The notes: a model not told the origin generated them from the letters alone. A DNA stretch of 9,984 nt from a bacterium HR32 (GCA_002898935.1 BEII01000031.1:1-9984); one strand, 5' to 3'; shown: positions 1-6,599, counted from the first letter of the stretch. Numbers and translations are program-made.

Positions 1-234
1 CTGGGCCTGGACCCGCTTGGCCTCGTGAGCAGCGGCGCGCTGCTGGTGGCCACCCCCGACCCCGAGCGCACTGTGTCCGCGCTGCGCGGGGCCGGGATCC
101 CCGCGGCCGAAGTGGGTCGGTTCACCGAACGGGGCTTCTGGCGCGTGGCGGGCTGCTCGAGGGAACCGCTGGAGGCCTACCCGAGGGACGAGCTTTGGCG
201 GGCCCTGGAACTCCTGTCGGGGGGAGGTGCGTAG
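1..234 (+). CDS. AIR synthase-related protein (PurM/HypE-like), C-terminal part
   Basis: The gene is open at the left edge; 77 codons and the TAG stop are visible. The reading frame begins with a Leu-Gly-Leu-Asp-Pro-Leu stretch followed by a Ser-Ser-Gly-Ala-Leu-Leu motif, an Ala-Gly-Ile-Pro-Ala segment and an Arg-Asp-Glu-Leu segment near the end. This resembles the last part of the AIR-synthase-related C-terminal domain found in HypE/PurM-fold ATP-binding proteins often annotated as hydrogenase expression/formation-like. ThiL shares this fold and would make sense beside thiamin genes, but ThiL normally shows a Ser-Gly-Gly-Glu-Asp-Tyr motif where this protein has Ser-Ser-Gly-Ala-Leu-Leu, so I do not call it ThiL. 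It ends 2 bases before pdxS, and the pdxS ribosome binding site lies inside its last codons, so the two are probably cotranscribed. The substrate is unknown. Confidence 0.6.
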   Translation: MGLDPLGLVSSGALLVATPDPERTVSALRGAGIPAAEVGRFTERGFWRVAGCSREPLEAYPRDELWRALELLSGGGA

Positions 235-236
235 GC

Positions 237-1121
237 GTGCGGGAAGTGGGCACCGAACGGGTCAAGCGCGGGCTGGCGCAGATGCTGAAGGGCGGGGTCA
301 TCATGGACGTCACCACCCCGGAGCAGGCCCGCGTCGCGGAGGACGCAGGCGCGGTGGCGGTGATGGCCCTGGAGCGGGTGCCCGCGGACATCCGGGCAGA
401 GGGCGGCGTGGCCCGCATGGCGGACCCCGCCCGCATCAAAGCCATCATGGCCGCGGTGACGATCCCCGTGATGGCCAAGGTCCGCATCGGACACTTCGTG
501 GAGGCGCAGGTGCTGGAGGCCCTGGGGGTGGACTTCATCGACGAAAGCGAGGTCCTGACCCCCGCGGACGAGCGCTACCACATCGACAAGCGCCGCTTCC
601 GCGTGCCCTTCGTGTGCGGGGCGCGGGACTTGGGGGAGGCTTTGCGCCGCATCGGCGAGGGCGCGGCCATGATCCGCAGCAAGGGCGAAGCGGGCACGGG
701 CAACGTGGTGGAGGCGGTGCGCCACGCGCGCCAGATCCTGGACGAGATCCGGCGGCTCCAGGCCCTACCCGAGGAGGAGCTCATGACCGCGGCCAAGGAG
801 CTCGGGGCGCCGTACGAGCTCGTGCTGGAGGTCCGCCGGCTGGGACGGTTGCCCGTGGTGAACTTCGCCGCGGGCGGGATCGCCACCCCGGCCGACGCCG
901 CCATGATGATGCAGCTGGGCTGCGACGGGGTGTTCGTCGGCTCGGGGATCTTCAAGTCGGAAGACCCGGCACGGCGGGCCCGGGCCATCGTGGACGCGGT
1001 GGCGCACTACGACGACCCCGATGCGGTGGCGCGGGCCTGCGAGGGGCTTGGGGAGCCCATGCGCGGGCTGGACGTGCGGCGGCTTCCGGAGGCCGAGCTG
1101 CTGCAGACCCGCGGCAGCTAG
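237..1121 (+). CDS. pdxS: Pyridoxal 5'-phosphate synthase, lyase subunit PdxS
   Basis: PdxS forms the TIM-barrel dodecamer core of PLP synthase. It condenses ribose 5-phosphate, glyceraldehyde 3-phosphate and ammonia delivered by PdxT into PLP in the cytosol. The 294-residue product has the usual family length. From the GTG at 237, Asp24, Lys81 (in Met-Ala-Lys-Val-Arg-Ile-Gly-His) and Lys149 (in Arg-Ser-Lys-Gly-Glu-Ala-Gly-Thr-Gly-Asn) fall exactly at the positions known for the catalytic Asp and the two Schiff-base lysines of Bacillus PdxS. This supports the chosen start, as does the GGGGAGGT at 221-228. A longer open frame from 195 would add a non-homologous tail overlapping the upstream gene. 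pdxT follows after 101 bases. All key residues are present, so the enzyme should be active. Confidence 0.97.
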   Translation: MREVGTERVKRGLAQMLKGGVIMDVTTPEQARVAEDAGAVAVMALERVPADIRAEGGVARMADPARIKAIMAAVTIPVMAKVRIGHFVEAQVLEALGVDFIDESEVLTPADERYHIDKRRFRVPFVCGARDLGEALRRIGEGAAMIRSKGEAGTGNVVEAVRHARQILDEIRRLQALPEEELMTAAKELGAPYELVLEVRRLGRLPVVNFAAGGIATPADAAMMMQLGCDGVFVGSGIFKSEDPARRARAIVDAVAHYDDPDAVARACEGLGEPMRGLDVRRLPEAELLQTRGS

Positions 1122-1222
1122 ACCACCCCAGTCCGGTCTGAGCGACATCCTTTCAGACGGGCTCCTGGGCGTCCGGGCGGCGCTCCTGCGGGCGGAGGAC
1201 TCACGGGTCGGAGGTGAGGACG

Positions 1223-1822
1223 GTGCGCGTGGGTGTGGTGGCGCTACAAGGCGACGTGGCGGAGCATGTGGAGGCCCTGCGCCAGGCGGGTGCGGAGCCG
1301 GTCCTCGTACGTACCCCCCAAGCGCTGGAGGGCCTCGCAGGGCTCGTGGTTCCAGGTGGGGAGAGCACAACCATCGGCACGCTGCTGGCTCGGTGCGGGC
1401 TGGATGCGGCCATCCGGCGCCGTGCGGAGGAGGGGATGCCGCTGTTCGGGACGTGCGCGGGTCTCATCCTCATGGCCCGCAGCGCCTCCGGTGGGGAACC
1501 GCCGCTGCTGCGCCTCATGGACGTGACCGTGGAGCGGAACGCGTACGGCCGCCAGCGGGAGAGCTTCGAGGTGGAGATCTCGTGTCCGGTGGTGGACCCC
1601 AACCCCTTCCGAGTCGCTTTCATCCGGGCCCCCGTGGTCACGTGGGTAGGGGAGGGGGTGCATGTCCTGGCGCGTCACGAGGGGCTTCCGGTGCTGGTGC
1701 AGCAGGGACGCCTGCTGGGCGCCACTTTCCACCCCGAGATCACCGGCTACCTTGGAGTCCACCGCTACTTCCTAGAGCTGTCAGCGCAACGAGCGCGCGG
1801 GACACCTCCTTCCCGCGGTTGA
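1223..1822 (+). CDS. pdxT: Pyridoxal 5'-phosphate synthase, glutaminase subunit PdxT
   Basis: PdxT is the class I-type glutaminase that hydrolyses glutamine and channels ammonia into PdxS. I start it at GTG 1223 because GGAGGT at 1210-1215 lies at a good distance and the resulting N-terminus (Met-Arg-Val-Gly-Val-Val-Ala-Leu-Gln-Gly-Asp-Val) matches the family. An in-frame GTG at 1214 would add three residues. The product has 199 residues. The oxyanion Gly-Gly-Glu-Ser-Thr-Thr motif lies at 45-50, the nucleophile Cys78 in Gly-Thr-Cys-Ala-Gly, and the His170/Glu172 pair in Phe-His-Pro-Glu, completing the catalytic triad. It lies downstream of pdxS in the same direction, and I see no clear promoter or terminator in the 101-base gap, so one transcript is likely. 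Its stop codon sits inside the -35 element of the next promoter. Confidence 0.96.
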   Translation: MRVGVVALQGDVAEHVEALRQAGAEPVLVRTPQALEGLAGLVVPGGESTTIGTLLARCGLDAAIRRRAEEGMPLFGTCAGLILMARSASGGEPPLLRLMDVTVERNAYGRQRESFEVEISCPVVDPNPFRVAFIRAPVVTWVGEGVHVLARHEGLPVLVQQGRLLGATFHPEITGYLGVHRYFLELSAQRARGTPPSRG

Positions 1823-1845
1823 CGGGTTGCGGGTGGTGCGATAAT
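1819..1845 (+). promoter_or_regulatory. Predicted sigma70-type promoter for the thiamin salvage operon
   Basis: TTGACG at 1819-1824 is a five-of-six match to the -35 consensus and overlaps the pdxT TGA stop (1820-1822). GATAAT at 1840-1845 is a five-of-six -10 element preceded by TG one base upstream (1837-1838), forming an extended -10. The spacing is 15 bases, short but compatible with an extended -10. Transcription would begin near 1852, giving a leader of about 200 bases that contains the whole TPP riboswitch. Confidence 0.6.
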
Positions 1846-1885
1846 AGGAGTGCGGTCGCGAGGCCGCGCACAAAGTGCATAGCAA

Positions 1886-1993
1886 GCCCTGGGGGAGCTC
1901 GGTGGAGCCGGGCTGAGAGTGCGGCCGGCCGACAAGGCCAATGCCGCAGACCCCGAAGACCCGATCCAGGTAATGCTGGCGTGGGGAAGTGGC
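1886..1993 (+). ncRNA. TPP riboswitch (THI element)
   Basis: The conserved core is plain. CTGAGA lies at 1913-1918. The 3' half at 1957-1989 runs GACCCGATCCAGGTAATG, then CTGGCGTGGGGAAG, matching the THI-box signature. The P5 arm is CCAG (1966-1969) with CTGG (1976-1979) around GTAATG. P2 can form from the G run at 1891-1895 and CCCC at 1951-1954, and P3 from GCTC (1897-1900) and GAGC (1905-1908). An extra P3a arm is strong: TGCGGC (1920-1925) with GCCGCA (1943-1948), plus inner GGCC (1927-1930) with GGCC (1936-1939). P3a is a known optional arm in this class. The outer boundaries are approximate because P1 is short (GCC/GGC). It binds thiamin pyrophosphate and should switch off the downstream salvage operon when TPP is plentiful. 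Confidence 0.95.
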
Positions 1994-2006
1994 GAGACCA
2001 CGGAAG

Positions 2007-2045
2007 CCGCCAGGTCCTGCTCGGGCCTGGCGGTTGTGCTTGTGT
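2007..2045 (+). terminator. Hairpin of the riboswitch expression platform, probable conditional terminator
   Basis: CCGCCAGG (2007-2014) and CCTGGCGG (2026-2033) form a perfect 8-base-pair stem with an 11-base loop, followed by TTGTGCTTGTGT, a moderately U-rich tail. It lies 14 bases after the riboswitch and just before the tenA ribosome binding site at 2046-2050. This suggests TPP-induced attenuation. The U tract is poor, so control at translation initiation is also possible. Confidence 0.5.
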
Positions 2046-2055
2046 GGAGGTCACC

Positions 2056-2676
2056 GTGGGAGTCGTGTCGCACCTGTGGCAGCAAAACCAGGACCTGGCT
2101 GAGGCGTGCCTGGAGCACCCCTTCGTGCAGGGCATCGCCTCGGGGGACCTGCCCGTGGAGCGCTTCCGGTGGTACGTGGGCCAGGACGCGTACTTCCTGG
2201 ACGCCTTCGCCCGCGGCTACGCGCTGCTGTTGGCCAAAGCCCCGGACCAGGAGGGGCTTGTGAAGTTCAAGGAGCTGCTGGACGGTGCCCTGCAGGAGCT
2301 CCGGCTGCACCGCGGCTACGCGCAGCGGTGGGGCGTGGACCTGCAGCCCGTCCCCGCTCCCGCCACCGCCGCGTACACGGACTTCCTGCTCCGCACCGCA
2401 GCCCTGGAGCCCGTGGGCCACGGGGTAGCCGCCCAGACCCCGTGCATGCGGCTGTACGCCTACTTGGGCTCGCAGCTCCTGCCCCTTCTCAATCCGGAAA
2501 GCCCGTACGCGGAGTGGGTCCACACCTACGCGGGCGCGGACTTCCAAGGGCTGGCCCAGACCCTGGAAGACCTCCTGGACCGGTACGGGGGAGACCGCAG
2601 TCGCCTACAGCAGCTGTACCGGCGTGCCATGGAGCTGGAGTACGCATTTTTCGACGCCGCCTGGAGGTCTGCGTGA
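2056..2676 (+). CDS. tenA: TenA family aminopyrimidine aminohydrolase/thiaminase II (Cys-type)
   Basis: TenA hydrolyses aminomethyl-pyrimidine from degraded thiamin to HMP and can cleave thiamin; it acts in the cytosol. The 206-residue all-helical product begins at GTG 2056, five bases after TGGAGG (2045-2050). It is slightly shorter than many TenA proteins, with no sign of truncation. Known active-site positions are recognisable: Asp44 in Val-Gly-Gln-Asp-Ala-Tyr-Phe, Cys130 in Thr-Pro-Cys-Met-Arg-Leu-Tyr (the catalytic cysteine of the Cys-type clade), and Glu195 in the C-terminal Glu-Tyr-Ala-Phe-Phe-Asp motif. It is the first gene behind the TPP riboswitch. Its stop overlaps the next gene's start as GTGA, so translation is probably coupled. 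Whether it prefers aminopyrimidine or thiamin cannot be told from sequence. Confidence 0.93.
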   Translation: MGVVSHLWQQNQDLAEACLEHPFVQGIASGDLPVERFRWYVGQDAYFLDAFARGYALLLAKAPDQEGLVKFKELLDGALQELRLHRGYAQRWGVDLQPVPAPATAAYTDFLLRTAALEPVGHGVAAQTPCMRLYAYLGSQLLPLLNPESPYAEWVHTYAGADFQGLAQTLEDLLDRYGGDRSRLQQLYRRAMELEYAFFDAAWRSA

Positions 2677-3296
2677 GCCCCGAGGACCTGCTGGCGCGAC
2701 ACCCGGAGCTGTGGCGCCGGGCCACCCGCCACCCCTTCCTGGACGGGGTGCGGGACGGGAGCTTGCCGGAGGAGGCTTTCCGGAGGTGGCTGGTGCAGGA
2801 CTACCACTTCGTGCGGGGACTTCTGCCAGCGCAGGCGTACGTCCTGGCCGCCTCCCCCAGGCCCGACCAGCGGGTCCTGGCCTCGGGGCTGGTGGGGCTT
2901 GCGGACGAGCTGGACTGGTTTGAGCAGCACGCCCGCCCCCGGGGGCTTTCCCTGGACGTCGCCGTGCACCCCACGTGCCGGGCATACGTGGACTTCCTCC
3001 GGGGTCTGCGGGAACTCCCGTACGCCGCGCAGATGACGGCCCTGTGGGCTTGTGAGCGGGCCTACCTGGACGCCTGGACCTCCGCGTCTCCGGGGGCCCC
3101 TGCGTTTCGCGAGTTCGTGGAGCACTGGACGCAGCCGGGCTTCGCGCAGTACGTGGCCGGGCTGGAGGCCTGCACCGGGCGCGCCCTGGCGTGGGCCTCG
3201 CCTTCCGAGCAGGCTACGGCGGAGCAAGCCTTCCGCCAGGTGGCGGAGTACGAAGCCGCCTTCTGGGACATGGCATGGAGAGGAGGGGGAGCGTGA
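2673..3296 (+). CDS. TenA family protein, Glu-type (TenA_E-like)
   Basis: This is a second, diverged TenA homologue of 207 residues. It starts at GTG 2673 inside the previous gene's stop (GTGA), with TGGAGG at 2662-2667. Asp43 sits in Leu-Val-Gln-Asp-Tyr-His-Phe and Glu194 in the C-terminal Glu-Ala-Ala-Phe-Trp-Asp motif. The diagnostic region reads Ala-Leu-Trp-Ala-Cys127-Glu128-Arg-Ala-Tyr. The Trp-Ala-x-Glu pattern is that of the TenA_E clade (as in plant and archaeal TenA-like salvage enzymes), where Glu replaces the catalytic Cys of ordinary TenA. Here a Cys also occupies the position that aligns with the classical catalytic Cys. TenA_E proteins are linked to stepwise hydrolysis of formylaminopyrimidine or aminopyrimidine to HMP. 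Its place between tenA and thiW supports a salvage role; the exact substrate is inferred. Confidence 0.88.
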   Translation: MSPEDLLARHPELWRRATRHPFLDGVRDGSLPEEAFRRWLVQDYHFVRGLLPAQAYVLAASPRPDQRVLASGLVGLADELDWFEQHARPRGLSLDVAVHPTCRAYVDFLRGLRELPYAAQMTALWACERAYLDAWTSASPGAPAFREFVEHWTQPGFAQYVAGLEACTGRALAWASPSEQATAEQAFRQVAEYEAAFWDMAWRGGGA

Positions 3297-3781
3297 CCCG
3301 CAAGCTGGTCCTCACCGCGGTGTTCGCGGCACTGCCCGTGGTCCTGTCCTTCGTGCCGGGCGCCATCCCCGTGGCGGGCGCCAAGCTGCTGCCCTGGCAG
3401 CACATGACGAACGCCGTGGCGGCCGTGGTGCTGGGTCCCTGGTACGCGGCCCTGGCAGCCACCCTGGCCGCCGTGCTGCGCAACCTGCTCGGGGTGGGCA
3501 CCCTCCTGGCGTTCCCCGGAGGGATTCCGGGCGCGCTGGTGGTGGGGCTGGCGTACCGCGCGTGGCGACAGAGCTGGGTGGCCCTGCTGGAGCCCCTCGG
3601 CACCGGGCCCGTGGGAGCCACCGTGGGAAGCCTCCTGGTGGCCCCCTTCTTGATGGGCAAGGCCATCCCCCTGGCGACCCTGCTGCCCCTGTTCCTGGCC
3701 AGCAGCGTTCCCGGCGCGGTGCTCGGGTGGCTGGTGCTGCACGCCCTGGCGCGGGCGAAGGTCCCGGAGGTGGTGGGATGA
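3293..3781 (+). CDS. thiW: ThiW, ECF transporter S component for thiazole (hydroxyethylthiazole)
   Basis: ThiW is the small membrane protein that captures the thiazole moiety of thiamin for an energy-coupling-factor transporter. The 162-residue product is almost entirely hydrophobic, with five or six likely membrane helices. It carries the family motifs Pro34-Trp-Gln-His-Met-Thr-Asn and Leu-Gly-Pro-Trp-Tyr (47-51), then Arg63-Asn-Leu-Leu-Gly-x-Gly-Thr-Leu-Leu-Ala-Phe-Pro-Gly. The start is GTG 3293, overlapping the upstream stop as GTGA and preceded by AGGAGGGGG (3281-3289). The shared EcfA/EcfA'/EcfT module is not in this window, so it must come from elsewhere. The substrate is assigned from the family and from nearby thiM, the kinase that would use the imported thiazole. 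Confidence 0.92.
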   Translation: MTRKLVLTAVFAALPVVLSFVPGAIPVAGAKLLPWQHMTNAVAAVVLGPWYAALAATLAAVLRNLLGVGTLLAFPGGIPGALVVGLAYRAWRQSWVALLEPLGTGPVGATVGSLLVAPFLMGKAIPLATLLPLFLASSVPGAVLGWLVLHALARAKVPEVVG

Positions 3782-5133
3782 GCGCGCAGGTGCGGGAAGC
3801 CACCCTGGCCGCGGAGTGGGGCGTGGAGCCGGTGCCCACGGAGAGCCGCCCCCTGGCGGCGGTGGAGGTGTTCGTCCTGTGGTTCAACCTGGGCGTGAGC
3901 CTGCTGCTGCTGGTGGCAGGAGCACTGCTGACTCCGGGCCTGGGCCTGCGGGACGCCTTGCTGGCCACCCTGCTGGGGGCGGTGGTGGGCAACCTCCTCC
4001 TGGGGCTGGCCGCCTGGATCGGGGCTGAAGTCGGTGCGCCCAGCATGGTACTCCTGCGGGCTCCCCTGGGGATCTCCGGCTCCGCGGTGCCCACCGCCTT
4101 GAACGTGCTGCAGAACGTGGGCTGGGGAGCCTTTGAGATCCTCATCATCGCCACCAGCGCGGACGCCATCACCCGGCGTCTGCTGGGGACCTCCAGCTAC
4201 GTGGCGTGGGTGGCGGTGTTCGGCTTCTTGACCACCTTGATGGCGGTGGGAGGTCCCATCGTGGTCGTCCGGCGGTGGCTGCGCCGCTACGCGGTGTGGT
4301 TCGTCCTGGCCTCCACGGTGTACCTCACCTGGTACGCGCTGACGCACTTCGACGTGGGCAGCCTGTGGAGGCGGCCGGGCACGGGGGAGCTGTCCTTCTG
4401 GCTGGGCGTGGATCTGGTGGTGGCCATGCCCGTCTCCTGGATCCCCCTGGCCGCGGACTATACGCGGTTCGCGAGAAGCCCCCGGGGCGCGTTTTGGGGG
4501 ACCGCGGTGGGCTACGCGTTGGCCAACGTGTGGTTCTACGCCCTGGGAGCCCTGTTCATGCTGGCGCTGCGGGCGGAGGACCTGGTGGCCGCAGTGCTCG
4601 CGATCCCCGCGGGCGCCGTGGCCCTGGCCATCCTCCTGGTGGACGAGACCGACGAGGCCTTCGCCAACATCTACAGCACCTCGGTGTCCCTGCAGAACCT
4701 GTGGCCGCAGGCCAACCGCAGACAGCTGGCGGTGGGGACGGGGGCGGTGTGCTCCCTACTGGCAGCCACCGTCCCCCTGGTACAGTACGAGTCCTTTCTG
4801 TTCCTCATCGGCGCGTTCTTCGTCCCCCTGTTCGGGGTGCTGGCCGCGGACTACTTCGTGGTACGCAGACGTCGGCTGACTCCGGACGACCTGTACGGGC
4901 CGCAGGCTCGCGCGCCCCGGTGGAGCGGGTTCGCCTCTTGGCTTGCGGGCTTTGTCGTGTACCAGTGGATCGTCCCCACGGAGATCCCTGGGTGGAAGAC
5001 ACTGCTCTCGACGCTGTTCGGAGCGGTGGGCCTGCCCTTCCCCCTGAGCAGCCACCTGCCTTGGCTCGGCGGCTCCCTCCCGAGCCTCGGGCTGAGCTTC
5101 CTGCTCTACGTGCTGCTGGCCCGGAGGCCCTAG
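3778..5133 (+). CDS. cytX: CytX-type hydroxymethylpyrimidine permease (NCS1 family)
   Basis: CytX is a predicted secondary transporter for HMP, a member of the nucleobase-cation-symport-1 family. The 451-residue protein starts at ATG 3778 within the ATGA overlap with thiW. A short hydrophilic N-terminus containing Glu-Pro-Val-Pro-Thr-Glu-Ser-Arg is followed by about twelve hydrophobic segments. The first includes Phe-Val-Leu-Trp-Phe-Asn-Leu-Gly-Val-Ser, and later ones Asn-Val-Leu-Gln-Asn-Val-Gly-Trp and Ala-Ala-Asp-Tyr-Thr-Arg-Phe-Ala-Arg, features typical of NCS1 permeases. Length is normal. It sits between thiW and thiM in a riboswitch-controlled operon, which favours HMP over cytosine or other nucleobases; a general NCS1 role is the main alternative. 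Confidence 0.88.
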   Translation: MSAQVREATLAAEWGVEPVPTESRPLAAVEVFVLWFNLGVSLLLLVAGALLTPGLGLRDALLATLLGAVVGNLLLGLAAWIGAEVGAPSMVLLRAPLGISGSAVPTALNVLQNVGWGAFEILIIATSADAITRRLLGTSSYVAWVAVFGFLTTLMAVGGPIVVVRRWLRRYAVWFVLASTVYLTWYALTHFDVGSLWRRPGTGELSFWLGVDLVVAMPVSWIPLAADYTRFARSPRGAFWGTAVGYALANVWFYALGALFMLALRAEDLVAAVLAIPAGAVALAILLVDETDEAFANIYSTSVSLQNLWPQANRRQLAVGTGAVCSLLAATVPLVQYESFLFLIGAFFVPLFGVLAADYFVVRRRRLTPDDLYGPQARAPRWSGFASWLAGFVVYQWIVPTEIPGWKTLLSTLFGAVGLPFPLSSHLPWLGGSLPSLGLSFLLYVLLARRP

Positions 5134-5134
5134 G

Positions 5135-5959
5135 GTGCCGGTCTCGCTGCCCGAAGCTGCCGCAGAGCTGCTCCGGAGGCTTCGTTTCGAGAAACCCCTG
5201 GTGCACCACGTCACCAACCTGGTCACGGTGAACGACGTGGCCGCCGCCACCCTGGCAACCGGCGCGCTCCCCGTCATGGCCATCGCCCCGGAGGAGGTCG
5301 AAGAGGTAGCTGGGCAGGCTTCCTGCCTCGTACTGAACCTGGGTACGCCCACGCGGGACCGGCTGGCGGCGATGGCGGCTGCAGGGCGCCAGGCCAGCGG
5401 ACGGGGCGTCCCGGTGGTCCTGGACCCGGTGGGAGCAGGGACGAGCCGCATGCGCAGCGAGGCGGCCCGCCGGCTGCTGCGGGAGCTACGGGTGACCGTC
5501 GTGCGCGCCAACCCTGCGGAGATGGCCCACCTGGCCGGCAGGCCAGCCGTGCTGCGCGGGGTGGAGTCGGTGGCCGCCGGAGGGCCTCCGGAGGAAGCCG
5601 CGGCGGCTGTGGCGCGCGCGTACGGGGTCGTGGCGGCGGTGACCGGCAGCCGGGACTGGGTCACGGACAGCAGCCGGTTCGTGGCGGTGGACAACGGCCA
5701 CCCGATGCTGAAGCAGGTGGTCGGCTCGGGGTGCATGGCCACCGCGGTGGTGGCGTGTTTCGTCGCGGTGGGTGACGACCCCCTCGTGGCCGCGGCCGCG
5801 GGCCTCGCGTACTTCGGCTACGCCGCCGAGCTGGCGTCCCTGGAGGCCCGAGGCCCGGGGACCTTCTGCGCCGCGCTGCTAGACCGCCTGGCGCAGGTCC
5901 AGCCCGGCGACCTGCGTGCAGGGGTCCGGGCCCAGGAGGTGCAGGCGGATGCGGTTTGA
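5135..5959 (+). CDS. thiM: Hydroxyethylthiazole kinase ThiM
   Basis: ThiM phosphorylates 4-methyl-5-(2-hydroxyethyl)thiazole with ATP to give the thiazole phosphate used by ThiE. It is a ribokinase-fold homotrimer in the cytosol. The 274-residue product has His-His-Val-Thr-Asn-Leu-Val-Thr-Val-Asn-Asp near the N-terminus (thiazole site), Asp-Pro-Val-Gly-Ala-Gly, Asn-Pro-Ala-Glu-Met, and the ATP/phosphate-loop Gly-Ser-Gly-Cys200-Met-Ala-Thr-Ala with the family's characteristic Cys. The start is GTG 5135, one base after the cytX stop, with GGAGG at 5122-5127 giving good spacing. It overlaps thiE by 11 bases. It completes thiazole salvage together with ThiW. Confidence 0.96.
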   Translation: MPVSLPEAAAELLRRLRFEKPLVHHVTNLVTVNDVAAATLATGALPVMAIAPEEVEEVAGQASCLVLNLGTPTRDRLAAMAAAGRQASGRGVPVVLDPVGAGTSRMRSEAARRLLRELRVTVVRANPAEMAHLAGRPAVLRGVESVAAGGPPEEAAAAVARAYGVVAAVTGSRDWVTDSSRFVAVDNGHPMLKQVVGSGCMATAVVACFVAVGDDPLVAAAAGLAYFGYAAELASLEARGPGTFCAALLDRLAQVQPGDLRAGVRAQEVQADAV

Positions 5960-6599
5960 CCTGCGGGTGTACGTGATCACCCACGCGGGCTTCCGCGGAC
6001 GCAGCCACGAGGACGTGGCGCAGGCAGCCGTTGCCGGCGGCGCCACCGCACTGCAACTGCGGGACAAGGAGAGCGCCGGCCGCGCCCTGGTGGCCACGGC
6101 GCGCCGGCTGGTGGCGCTGGCAAACCCAGCGGGTGTACCGGTGGTGGTGAACGACCGCGTGGACGTCGCCCTGGCCGCAGGGGCCGACGGCGTGCACGTG
6201 GGCGAGGACGACCTGCCGGTCGCGGACGCACGGCGGCTGCTGGGCCCCGAGCGCATCGTGGGCGCCTCCGCGGGCACCGTGGAGGAGGCGCGGCGGGCAG
6301 AGCAGGAGGGCGCGGACTACCTGGGGGTGGGTCCGGTGTTCCCCACGGCGACCAAGGCGGACGCGGGGGAGGCGATCGGCCTGGACGGCTTACGCAAGAT
6401 CGTGGCGGCGGTGCGGGTGCCCGTGGTGGGGATCGGCGGCATCACCGTGGAGAACGCGGCCCAGGTGGTCCTCGCGGGGGCTGCGGGCGTGGCGGTAGTC
6501 TCCGCGGTGGCAGGTGCGGACGACATGGTCGAGGCGACCCGCAGGCTGCGGCAGGCTGTGGACCTGGCCCTGCGGGCGCGAGGAGGTGGAAGGCCGTGA
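5949..6599 (+). CDS. thiE: Thiamin phosphate synthase ThiE
   Basis: ThiE joins HMP pyrophosphate and thiazole phosphate to thiamin monophosphate. The 216-residue TIM barrel starts at ATG 5949, with AGGAGGT at 5934-5940; this start overlaps thiM by 11 bases. An upstream in-frame ATG at 5916 would add a non-family tail and lacks this well-placed site. Key motifs are Gln36-Leu-Arg-Asp-Lys40 (pyrophosphate/pyrimidine site), Asn68-Asp-Arg-Val-Asp72, His83-Val-Gly-Glu-Asp-Asp, Gly-Val-Gly-Pro-Val-Phe-Pro-Thr-Ala-Thr-Lys, and the phosphate-binding Gly-Ile-Gly-Gly-Ile. The common His-x-Gly-Gln appears here as His-Val-Gly-Glu, a mild substitution. It sits between thiM and thiD, which make its two substrates. 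Confidence 0.97.
   Translation: MRFDLRVYVITHAGFRGRSHEDVAQAAVAGGATALQLRDKESAGRALVATARRLVALANPAGVPVVVNDRVDVALAAGADGVHVGEDDLPVADARRLLGPERIVGASAGTVEEARRAEQEGADYLGVGPVFPTATKADAGEAIGLDGLRKIVAAVRVPVVGIGGITVENAAQVVLAGAAGVAVVSAVAGADDMVEATRRLRQAVDLALRARGGGRP

Noticed and set aside
1..234. Left-edge gene as ThiL (thiamin phosphate kinase)
   Set aside because: Same fold superfamily and attractive context, but the Ser-Gly-Gly-Glu-Asp-Tyr type motif of ThiL is replaced by Ser-Ser-Gly-Ala-Leu-Leu, typical of other AIR-synthase-related proteins.
1120..1139. AGACC/GGTCT inverted repeat just after pdxS as a terminator
   Set aside because: Only five base pairs with a 10-base loop and no T run; pdxS and pdxT are more likely cotranscribed.
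2673..3296. The two TenA genes as one fused gene split by a sequencing frameshift
   Set aside because: The second gene has its own GGAGG at proper spacing and a GTGA start-stop overlap like several other junctions in this operon, and each protein is full length.
3214..4347. Long minus-strand open frame opposite thiW and cytX
   Set aside because: It is composed largely of Gln, Gly, His, Arg and Pro with no recognisable family, and lies opposite two well-supported membrane protein genes; it is a high-GC shadow.
4206..5231. Plus-strand open frame overlapping cytX and thiM in another frame
   Set aside because: Gly/Arg-rich composition without motifs, and both overlapping genes have intact family signatures in their own frame.
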